Below, piece by piece: positions 12,178 to 22,477 of a DNA stretch of 64,000 nucleotides. The DNA is from Argentina anserina. Taxonomy: Eukaryota > Streptophyta > Magnoliopsida > Rosales > Rosaceae. The notes beneath the pieces are model-generated. The model was given only the letters and a program-made list of their open reading frames with translations, did not search any database and was not told where the DNA came from. A program made the translations under genes and the position numbers. The stretch covers positions 2,604,001 to 2,668,000 of the forward strand of contig NC_065877.1 in the NCBI RefSeq assembly GCF_933775445.1, given 5' to 3'. The stretch's first letter is position 1, and every line of letters begins with the position of its first letter.

Positions 12178-14418
12178 ATGACCACCGCCTCTCCCTCCCC
12201 TCCCTTTGAGTCAATGGCCACCGACTCCGAACCCGTCGACTCAAACCCGACTCCGACTCCCCCAAACCCGGCCCAGCAGCCGCAGCTCCTCCACCTCTCC
12301 TTCAACCAAGACCACGGCTGCTTCTCCGCCGGCACCGACCACGGCTTCCGCATCTTCAACTGCGACCCCTTCCGCGAGATCTTCCGCCGCGACTTCGGCC
12401 CCCGCGGCGCCGTCGGCCTCGTCCACATGCTCTTCCGCTGCAACATCCTCACCCTCGTCGGCGCCGCCGCGCCGGAACCCCTCTACTCCCCGAACAAGGT
12501 CATGATCTGGGACGACCACCAGTCCCGCTGCATCGGCGAGCTCTCCTTCCGCTCCGAGGTCAAATCCGTCCGCCTCCGCCGCGACCGCATCGTCGTCGTC
12601 CTCGTCCAGAAGATCTTCGTCTACAACTTCGCCGACTTGAAGCTGCTCCATCAGATTGAGACGATCGCCAACCCCAAGGGGCTCTGCGAGGTCTCGCATT
12701 TGGGGCCGCAGGCGGTGCTGGTGTGCCCGGGGCTCCAGAAAGGTCAGATTCGGGTCGAGCATTACGGGTCGAAGCGGACCAAGTTTATTGTGGCTCATGA
12801 TTCCAGGCTGGCTTGCTTCGCGCTCACGCAGGATGGGAGGCTGCTCGCTACGGCCAGCAGTAAAGGGACTCTGATCAGAGTCTTCAATGCTTTGGATGGT
12901 TCATTACTCCAAGAGGTACACACTCTCAATTTTCGATTTATTTCTTGCGTTTTGTATTGGAATTTAGTTGAATTTGAGTTCTTTATGTAGCTATGTTTTG
13001 GTTGATTAGCTTAAAGATTACAAATTTGGTGTTAGGAAGCAGCTTAGTGTCAAAAAGGCGAAGCTTTATATTTCGGAAGGTGTAATTGGATCCAATTGTG
13101 CTAGCTTGACAAGATGTAGGTCATTGCATCTAGTTACTTCAATAGCAGTACTTGAATTTCACTCGATATAAAGCCACATTTCCACTGCATTGATGACTTT
13201 GTCGGAAGCTATCTGTATCGGTGTAAATGGATATACACAGAATGTTATCAAGTTCTAAGCTTTTGCAATAGCCATAAGTAAGACTGTAAGAGAAGTTAAA
13301 TGTCAACTTAGGAGGTTATGATTCACTATGAGGAGTACTACAATGCTTCCAGTTACAATGTCTTCTTTTTTACACACATCAGGTGTCTGGCAAAAGCGAT
13401 AATATAACCTCTTTTGAAGTGTGCAGTAAATTTTATCTGAAGTTAAATGTGTTTGCCACTTTGCGCGTATAACTAGCCGTAGAAAGATCTAATTCTATTA
13501 AAATGTGTGATCTCTGGTAATCAGTATGTAAAATTATGGCTTTTCAGAAATTACTTGGGATGTTATGCAGGTAAGGAGAGGAGCCGATAGAGCAGAGATA
13601 CATAGTCTTGCTTTCTCTTCTGATGCCCATTGGCTAGCTGTCTCAAGTGACAAGGGAACTGTCCATGTTTTCAATCTAAAGGTTGATTCAGGATCCTTGG
13701 GATCCTTAGGGAATGATAAATCACGCAGTCCTCCTAATTCATCCAGTCCTCCTAATCAATCAGCCATTTCATCTCTTTCTTTCATGAAAGGTGAATATAT
13801 CTTCTAGCTGGCTTATAATTCTAATTGTATGAGAATTCTAAAGTTGTCACCAAGCTTATGAGTTAGGCACTGTTGATGTCAATTGTTTATGGATGATATG
13901 TGCTCAACCTTTACCTGGTCTTTCAGCCTCACTCTCAGTTTATCTTTTGCAGGTGTTCTGCCAAGGTATTTCAGCTCAGAATGGTCAGTGGCTAAATTTC
14001 ACTTGCAGGAAGGTTTGGAGTACATTGTTGCCTTCGGCCACCAAAAGAACACAGTTGTGGTTATTGGCATGGATGGGAGGTAACTGATTTTGATACTGTT
14101 CTTCTGTTTTCTTTTTGTTGTGGAGAGGGTTTGGGGTTAGTAAAAAAGGTTGGAACATTTCATACTTTTCGTACCAATGTCCTTGTGATTCCCAACAATC
14201 ACAAGTAATTGTATAATGTTTAACAGTTTGAATATTTATTAACATTATGCATGCAACATGATCCAAATTTTAGCATTAGATTAAGTGCAGTAAATGAGTT
14301 AAGCTTCATGGTGTTGTTTGTTTGCAGTTTCTACCGATGTGAATTTGACCCTGTGAATGGAGGAGAAATGACTCAGCTTGAATATTATAATTTCTTGAAG
14401 CCAGAAGAAACTTTGTGA
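12178..14418 (+). CDS. ATG18a: ATG18a-like autophagy PROPPIN, tandem copy 3
   Basis: Exons 12178-12915, 13571-13790, 13953-14079, 14328-14418; 391 residues, the usual ATG18a length. This is the copy closest to ordinary plant ATG18a: [137 protein letters not shown] (RRG at 248-250), [34 protein letters not shown]. The start MTTASPSPP aligns with copy 2; an in-frame ATG at 12103 would add 25 residues with no family support. Exon 2 is 12 bases longer than in the other copies, from a Ser/Pro/Asn-rich repeat ([12 protein letters not shown]) in the loop between blades. Exon 1 is very GC-rich. Confidence 0.94.
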
Positions 14419-15596
14419 ATTACTGTATATGTTTTTATTACTTGGTAGTGTTCTCTTTTCTCTGTTTATATTATGCTTTCTATTTAAGTTCATTAGGGAA
14501 GTGAAATACGCAAATGCACATTGTAAATATGTGAGGAAATGAAATGAGTCCTGCTTATTTTTTTCTTTGGACAAACATGGATGGTTCAACTTCAACCACT
14601 GTATCCATATATTTGTAAAGTGGTTATTTTATACATCTCCCAGTTTACAAGGCACAACTCAAACTTTGGCTTACAGACCACTACAGCTGAAGATTTGGCT
14701 TAAAGATTTGATTTAACAGTCTTCCATAGCGGTCCAGCTGCCCATGCAGATTTTTTTTTCTTCGAAATATCGAATTTAACAGTCTATGCTAATTAGCATG
14801 AGCCTTGGAGTCGATCCATCATTGATCTTCAACCATTCGAGTCCCCCGTGTGATTGTACTCATTGTAGGAGTGTATGGCTACTGATGATATGTACATGCA
14901 TGAACGTACAAAATCAGAATAACTAGTGGAGACTAACCCCCTAAAACGCGCTCTGTAGATCATTACAAGTGTGTTTCATGTATTTATACTAAATTGACGA
15001 CATAATTGACTCCGTACAAAGAGTCCTGGAGAAGAATAGACAGCTGAAGATAAGGTCTGCCATTGTTGTTGTAGTAGGTGTGGAAGAGGCTCTCCTAATC
15101 GTGAACTGCTTTGTCTCCTCCTCAGAATTTCCTCCTTTCTGTACCCCCCATGTTTGAAACCCTGTGTGCTCTTGACAGCTTAGCTAGGGCTGAAGAGCTA
15201 GCTAGGGAGAACTTTTGTGCAATTATATGGTTGATACTGACTCGACTCGACTTGTCCTGTTCAATGCTTCAGCCTATTGTTGTCTTGACTCGTCTCAAAT
15301 TTCAAACAAATTTCGATTTCCTTGCAAACCATTCAGTTCTTCATGGATCATGAACGGTAAAACCTAGGAAGTTTAGAGAAAGAATCAACAAAGCTAATTT
15401 TGTGTGTGAAGTATAATGAACTTCCAACAACCAATCAAGATGAGACTCAATACAAAATTTGAATCCTAAAACCTATTTAGTGACCAGAATTTGGAAATTA
15501 ATTGGATTCTTAATCATTGCGAGTCGCACCAGTGTTCTCTTTTGGGTTGAAGTCGTACCGGTCAGGTCATATCAGAAAAACCGTACAGGTCAAGTA

Positions 15597-15631
<35 letters not shown>

Positions 15632-16830
15632 GTAAATTCTTCTTCTATGTACCGTACGTGACTGCGTGAGGTATATATATGGTAAATTACTAAATTCTTT
15701 TTTATGGTACGGTAAGTGAGGTATGGTCAATTTGATATTTTGGTACCTAAATTAAAGAAGTCAGATGAGAATTTGGTACGAGAAGTTAGATTTTATATGA
15801 CATTTTAGTACTTATGTTGACTAATAAGAGAGTAAAATAGACATTTAAATATATATATTTATAAAAATATAATAATAACATGAGTTTTATGTGTTCATTA
15901 TCTTCAAATCTTAATCGTTGTATGCATTTTTAAGTTAATATTTTTTATCATATTAATAGCATAAGTCAGTCATGTGTTAATGAAATTCAATTTTCTCACA
16001 AAATTACTCCGCGATGCTATATTTAATCAACCAAAATCATTATCGTGTGTATTTAAATTACAAATTCTAGATTTCCTAAATAAAAATCCAATTTTCACCT
16101 CCAATTAAAGCTTAAAATTAATTCATATTTATTTTCTCACAAACGATATACTAAGTTGAGAGAAATTAGTCTTAAACCCATAAAATTCTATTTGTATTTT
16201 TATTTTGATAAATAATGTGTAAATATCAATTTTACTCTATATTTAACAAAAAAGTCAACATAGTGTCACATCAAATCTAATTCCAGTACCCATGTCATTT
16301 TTTAAACATTAGATATTAAAATGTCCAATTGACCAACCATACATATATATATATATATGTATATATATGATTAAGGATGTCCAAATCTAGAGGTCTGAAT
16401 GATGAGTAGCTTCTTGTTAAATACTATGACCAATTTTTGAAGGAAAAAGTTTAAGTTCCGTATGCCTTTGAATATGAATATGATGGAGCAATTAATCCAA
16501 CAGTTTAGAACAAGCACACTTGACAGTTGACACACACAAACTTATATTACATCAGCAGCATGAGCTCAATCTTGCACTAAAGATTTCAGAGTGCATAGAT
16601 CAGATACAGAAGATTGGTTACTTATTCAGTTATTCTAACAACAAGAAATCACGGGTATGCAATATCTCCCCTCAAGATTACTTAAACTACTTAATTAGCA
16701 CTACTCGACCACAGCGTTTGCTCATGCAGTTAAAGCAGTTCAGAAAATGAAGCTAGCGACGAATCTTTATTCATTAGCAGGTACTTGCAGACTTCTACTT
16801 GTCTTGCTTCAATATATTGAGCTTCAGGTT
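14419..16830. other. Intergenic, A+T-rich
   Basis: No gene recognised in 2.4 kb. Contains AT dinucleotide runs (15599-15628 and near 16345-16370). The short open frame at 15111-15353 has no recognisable similarity. Confidence 0.4.
15599..15628. repeat. (AT)15 microsatellite
   Basis: Uninterrupted AT dinucleotides. Confidence 0.95.
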
Positions 16831-16994
16831 CCTCATCCTGTAAATATATCAGACAACGGGTTTAGGGATTAGCTTCAGCTTAGGCTATTGTGTTGTCAAA
16901 GAAATAGAAAGCAAAAATTTCATATATCATGCAATTTGGTGGTGGACGAAGACTTTGGTAAATAGTATTAATACTAAAGACTACCTCTTCCTCA

Positions 16995-17270
16995 TCATGA
17001 CCGATGTTGCCCTGATCTCTCAGTCCGACCAGAAGTTATGTAATTCGGGAATGGAACTTGGCCGGACTCGATAAGCTTCACATCTTCCACAAGTAGGTCA
17101 TAATGCCTTTTAACGTCCTCGGGTGTCTTATTCCCAACGGCCCTAGCAATATCGTACCAGCGGTCGGGGGTGTCCTTGTCGAAAAGGGCTAAAGCAATCT
17201 CAAAGGTCTTGTTCTGCTTGGCAGTCCAAGATGAGCCCGAGCTAAGGGAAGAAGTTGAGTTAGAAGCCAT
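16995..17270 (-). CDS. RADIALIS-like SANT/MYB protein
   Basis: A 91-residue protein made almost entirely of one SANT/MYB-related domain: [60 protein letters not shown], then PFPNY. The three helices with spaced Trp/Tyr and the closing PFPNY are diagnostic of RADIALIS-like (RSM/RL) proteins, small plant factors that compete with larger MYBs such as [29 protein letters not shown] is the usual start; an in-frame ATG 96 bases upstream would add a Ser/Pro stretch without family support. The usual intron of this family appears to fall just after the stop: a GAG/GTAGTC donor at about 16984 and a TTACAG acceptor near 16838, so the last exon would be 3' UTR. Cannot assign to a specific RL member. Confidence 0.9.
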   Translation of the reverse strand: MASNSTSSLSSGSSWTAKQNKTFEIALALFDKDTPDRWYDIARAVGNKTPEDVKRHYDLLVEDVKLIESGQVPFPNYITSGRTERSGQHRS

Positions 17271-17403
17271 TGATAGATGGAAAAATTGTGTTGAAATGGT
17301 TTTCTGAAGGGGTGAAAGGTAAATGAGAGAGGGTGATAAGAGATCAGGAGGACTTGAGTCATGCAAGAGTTGGGTTGTCTAAAGTGGGGGAATTGCGTGC
17401 TCC

Positions 17404-17410
17404 TTTATAA
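17404..17410 (-). promoter_or_regulatory. TATA box, RADIALIS-like gene
   Basis: TTATAAA on the minus strand about 135 bp upstream of the start codon. Confidence 0.5.
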
Positions 17411-17575
17411 GCAATGTTGAAGGGTTGGGCGGGGTAGTGCCAAGATAAGCTACCACTTAATAGTGAAGCAAGGACAAGATGAAGACTAAACAGATGTGTA
17501 AGAAAGGGGAATCAATATCTCCATTCTCCAAGAATGTCTGATAAAATTGATCAGTGGTTTCCTTTTGTGTCATTT

Positions 17576-18695
17576 CACTGTTTTAAATATCCCGATATAT
17601 ATTTGATATATCATTGATATATCTCCGATATTAAAAAAATGATACGATATTCTAAATATCTTTTCAAGTTATCGTTGACAAATAATTTAATGGTCAAAAT
17701 CCAATATATCGGGTCAACCCGATTTTGACCCGATATATCGGACTTTTTTTTAATTTCAAATAAAAATGTCATCGTTTTACTTTTACGAAGAAAGAAAAAA
17801 ATGACAAAATCTAAAATTGAGACGTGATGCGCTTTAAATCATGGAAAAAACTTCATCTTCTTCGAATACAAAAACTTCATATTCATATTCAAAGTGATTT
17901 CGAACACCGATATCTTAATTAGGGAAGCTGAAAACATCATCAGGTGAAACCTCTAGCTTCATATGTGGAGCCAAACCACTGCTTATCTGCCTCAAATCCA
18001 ACAATCCTTATTTAGGCACTTGTTTTTATTATTTGAAATCATATGTGTATTTTTATTTAGTAATTGAAATTGCTATTGCTAGAGTTGGTTCTACTTATGG
18101 TTGGAAAGTGACCTTGTAAGTGTGGTGTTATGTTTTTCTTCCAAATCTTTCTCTCCCCCGTGGAACTTAAGAGTCAGTTGTCACAACTATTTATCTAAAA
18201 TCCGCTTGATGTCTTTTCGATGCAGTCATATATTCAGAGAAGGAAATGTGGTAGCTAACATAATGACCAATTTAGGCCTCAACAATGACTCTTTTGCTTG
18301 ATATGATAGTCCCCCTAGTGTGCTCGTTAAGTTCTTACAAGCTGATTACTTGAGATTTCTGAATTATCGGTTTTCATAGTAGAACTATCTACTTTTTTTT
18401 GTTTTTTCTTTGGGTTTTTTTTCTCGGCAATATTTTGGTCTAGTCCCACTTGCTGTGTATTTTATTTTATTTTCATTTTTTATTAATTAGAACCAGGCGT
18501 GGGGCTGGGCTTCCTAGCTTGGCTGGGTTCCAAACCCCTTTAAAAAATTGATACTTGGTTGTAGTAAAATTCATAAATTTAATAAATTTAATTAAAATAG
18601 TAAATACGATAAATCCGATATAATCTGATATATCTCTATTATATCATTATTTTACAAAATCGATACGATGACAATAACCGTTATTTAAACCACTG
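17576..18695. mobile_element. Degenerate repeat with CAGTG-type inverted ends
   Basis: Ends resemble each other in inverted orientation: CACTGTTTTAAATA at left and CAGTGGTTTAAATA read from the right. Both subterminal regions carry CGATATATC-type words (17590-17745 and 18595-18670). No clear target duplication and no transposase. An RNase H relic lies inside. Class uncertain. Confidence 0.4.
18050..18306 (+). pseudogene. RNase H-like domain relic (LINE/RVT_3 type)
   Basis: The translated stretch WLESDLVSVVLCF, PPWNLRV, SFRCSHIFREGNVVAN and LGLNNDSF matches the C-terminal half of the plant non-LTR-type RNase H domain, in which HIYREGN.CAD and LA..GL are conserved. The segment just upstream (EIAIARVGSTYGW) fits the preceding helix in another frame, so at least one frameshift is present. 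There is no reverse transcriptase next to it. Either an old LINE 3' fragment or a relic of a domesticated RNase H-like gene. Confidence 0.6.
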
Positions 18696-18699
18696 TTTG

Positions 18700-19783
18700 T
18701 ACGTATTTTATTATATGAAGACAGTTTTCTTATAAGTTAAGAGAATGGACGTAACTAACTAATCTAGGGGAAACGTTACAAGTTCTAAATATAGTCGGAT
18801 TTTCAATCATCTAGCTAGCTTCGTATGATATATACTTGCTTTCTAATTTAATTATCTTGCATGTAAGTCTTATAAAATTCAAGGGCTATCCGCAAATCTA
18901 TAACCTATACGTACGTACTCTTACTTATGTTGCAAATTAACTTAACTAACTAGCAATGAAGTCATGGTTCTTATTCTATATGCATGCTATATATATAATA
19001 GCAATGAAGGTTTAGTAAAATGCATTAATATTTGTAAAACCCACTTAAACCAGTCAATATAATATAAGCCTAAATCCTAGCTAGAAGATCATAAAACTGA
19101 GTTGGTTAATCAGGAAACTTACCTGCTTATGCATGTAGTGCGTTGTTTGCAATTGCTCAGTAGAGGGCTTAGTGTTAAAAGATGATGAGCATTTCCAGAA
19201 CAGAAAAAAACACTTGTGTGAGAGTCTTCATCTCTTGAGATTTTGTTCAGATAACACTTGTGTTTTACTCTAACTTACATGATCTCTCAGGTTGAGTCCA
19301 ATCCATATGATTCAATACCGCGTACAGTACTCAAACAAATTGACTGTACTAAACATTCACGTGCATGTACAATCCCATATTATTCATTCATAATCTTCAA
19401 TTCCAGATTGGGATCCCTTCCCGATTTTCGAAAGATTTCCTGGAAAGAGGGTTATCTGTGGATAGAGAATAGGTGATGATCTTGTACGTACACTGTTTTC
19501 CTGAACAGCCTTGCTTCTCAAGTTGGCTTAGCTTTGCTGTGTCCTTATAGTGATGCATGGTTAATTTTGTACTTTGAGATATATACTTCGTTCTTATCAT
19601 GAGTTTTATCTTCTGGTTTTTGGAATCAGTTTTCCTGGAAAGACGCGTGTACTGGGAATATGTACGTCTTGATGAGCTTGTATTAGTACTGTACACTGTC
19701 CTCACTCCTCAACAATCTTCCAATCTCTCTTAGCAAACTTCTCGTTTTTCATAATTATATATGCATGGTTCACATGCACTTTG
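18700..19783. other. Intergenic, A+T-rich
   Basis: No gene or clear element recognised. Confidence 0.35.
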
Positions 19784-20592
19784 TGTTGGGTATCACTCAG
19801 CGGATTGAAAAACAAGATATGATATCGAGAATACAATTATAATAAGAAAAAATAAACACACTCAAAGACACAAGATTTAACGTGATTCTCTCACTTCTTA
19901 AGATACGTCCACAGGGCGTGATCCGATATTTCTTTACTATCAAGAATAGTGTGAACAAAATATAAGGTGTTTCACTCAAAGTTTATACCTAAACCCAAAA
20001 CCTTTTAACCCTTGTACATCTCTCTCAACTCACGCTCTCAATTCCCGGTAAAGACAACTCTCTTACACAACACTCAATGAAGAATGAAATTCCTCCTAAA
20101 CAAGAGAGTACACAAAACTCGGATGTTTCTCCACCGATTTTTCAATGCCAACATTCATAGCTATTTATAGCCAACTCTTGTCATGCTAACATAGAGAACA
20201 CATTTATAAAGGAAAACCAAAGTCATATTTTCTTTCTTTTCCATTCAATGTTCTACACTAAAATAGTATCAAATTATTCCTAATAGTTTTTATACTCCAT
20301 GCATTCCCACAATAACATTGTATGATTGTGGACTTGTTCTCATACATATTTCAAATATGGCTACACCATCCTAGCTATTTCTAGCTCTACATCATAATAA
20401 ATGAGCTATTGCACATACATTTACTTTGTGTTTCAAATATGGTTGCACCACCCTAGCTATTTCTAGCTCTACATCACAATAAATGAGCTATTGCACATGC
20501 ATTTACCTTGTGTTTATTGCAGCCAATTTCTTCCATTCAAACATTACTTCACTTGTAATAAATATGGCATTAATTTGAGCCACATCTCAACA
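19784..20592. mobile_element. Solo LTR with 5-bp TSD
   Basis: An 809-bp unit beginning TGTTGGGTATC and ending ATCTCAACA, so it has TGTTG...CAACA ends. It is flanked by a perfect 5-bp direct repeat CTTTG at 19779-19783 and 20593-20597. There is no second LTR, primer-binding site or coding region, so it is a solo LTR left by recombination between two LTRs. The superfamily cannot be set. It holds an internal tandem duplication (see next entry). Confidence 0.85.
20351..20514. repeat. Two tandem 82-bp units inside solo LTR
   Basis: Units 20351-20432 and 20433-20514 differ at only a few positions; each starts TCAAATATGG and contains CTAGCTATTTCTAGCTCTAC. Confidence 0.9.
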
Positions 20593-20597
20593 CTTTG

Positions 20598-22470
20598 AGT
20601 ACTTCTTTGTTCTTATTATTCATGATGAACAGCTACAGTCATGTCCCAACTGATATCATATCCTAGTCATGGAGTCATGAGCAACCTACTTGCAACTTGC
20701 AAGAATGTGACCATTGTTCTGTTGCCCAGCAGTCTTTAGAATATTTTGTGTATATATGACATGAGCTCCACTGCATCAGTAGATCAGTTGTTGTCTTGAC
20801 CTGATTGGTGTTCACTGATTGAATAAGTTCTCGTTGCATTAGTTGCTACCCTAGCTCAGTTTATATGTTTGAAATTTGGAGTTAAAATTTTGCTACAATG
20901 ATTTTTTCAATTCGTCCGAACATGACTGATAAATTGACCAACTGATTGCGGGTTCCATAATTTTGCTAGCTATATAGCTTTGTCTTGGTTTGCTAGCTAA
21001 TTTTGCGGGTTCCAAGTGTTCCATAATTGACTGAACTCCTCATCTTCTAAACCTGAGGACACTTGTCGCTGATGTTAACTTCCTTGAAGATGTTATGCAG
21101 TATTGGCTGGAAATACGGTAGAAGGAAATGGCCACCATGATTTAGTTTTTTTTCCACTTCCAACTATTCGGCCTGCAGAACAGTACTGGTTAAAGCATTG
21201 GAAGTCGCAGGTATGGAAGATGAGGAGTTCAGTCAGTTCGCAAAGCAGCTTATAGCGCAACTTTAAGAGATTTGCAAATGTCATGAACCTTCTCTTAGCA
21301 AAGACTAAGGGGAGACGAGGAGGAGTGTGTGCAACAGTGCCACTTAAATCCTAGCTTGAGTAGCTTCTGTGATGGTCCCTTGAAATCTTGATTGAGGGCT
21401 GTAGTTGTGTGCTGACTATACGAAACTAATAGCTTTTGTGATGCTTTGGTAGCATGCTAGTTTGAGAATTCAGTCAATTTTCATTAGTTTTCTACTACTG
21501 CTTTGTACTTCAATGAAGTTTTGAATGAGGATTTAGTTTGAACTGAAGGTGGTTATTTTATAAGGCATATGATTTACATCATTATGTTAGTTGGCTCAAT
21601 GATTATTAAATTCAGTTTTAGAAGAATTTATTTACGGATAATCTAGAAAGGGATGACCCATTAGTTTCTTAACATTTCTTTCAAGTCATTACATTTCTTG
21701 CCTTTTTCATTTTTTATATCAATCATATCTCAACTACAAGTATCCTTGTTTCTAATATAAGGGATACTTTATGAACTCTACACACTTTTGGGCTAAAAAC
21801 AAGAGAGGACATGAATCCTAACTCTTCCTCTATTTGAAAATGAAGTTGATATCCGTTATAATGTTATTCTATATGCATATTATAAAGGCAGCACAATCGG
21901 TCATTCGGATTAATGAAATTGCCTGACAACTCTGAAGAGGACAAATACACCTAATAATTGGATTAGATTAAATAAATTATTACTTGTTTCTCTACTCAAG
22001 TTTGATTTCTTTTAATTTCCTCTAATAGTTTATAGGTATGTAATTGGTTTTTATTCACCATATTCAATAAGTGCATGCATACTAGCAAATGATGAATTTT
22101 ATCTCAATCATATTTGCATATAGTGGATTGATAGTACACTATCAGGTTGAAAGAAGAAACTTGCTAAAATGAATTACACATGTAAAAGAAATTCATGTTT
22201 GTAACAAACTAGTTTATTTTCATGATTTCATCTATCAAGCGTGAAAGCTCAATACTGCAAAGTCTGCAATCATTAATGCCAACATCAGTATCATGCATAT
22301 ATTACCAGACTGATAAGTAGTGATAGGAAAATGATGAATGGTTGCAAGAGATGTCGAATCGAATGCAGTTTGCTGGTCCAATCTATATCAATCAATTTTA
22401 CTCTTTGACGTTCAGTTTTACAATCGAGTCATACACCAGCGCTAGTAAAACATACAGCCCCTGATACCTT
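20598..22470. other. Intergenic, with one inverted repeat
   Basis: No gene recognised. Contains the 20-bp inverted repeat listed separately; the rest is A+T-rich. Confidence 0.4.
21028..21235. repeat. 20-bp perfect inverted repeat, 168-bp loop
   Basis: TGACTGAACTCCTCATCTTC at 21028-21047 and its exact reverse complement at 21216-21235. Pairing appears to continue weakly inward (ACCTG words). Could be a small MITE relic, an inverted duplication or a young hairpin gene. Confidence 0.7.
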
Positions 22471-22477
22471 CATTCAT

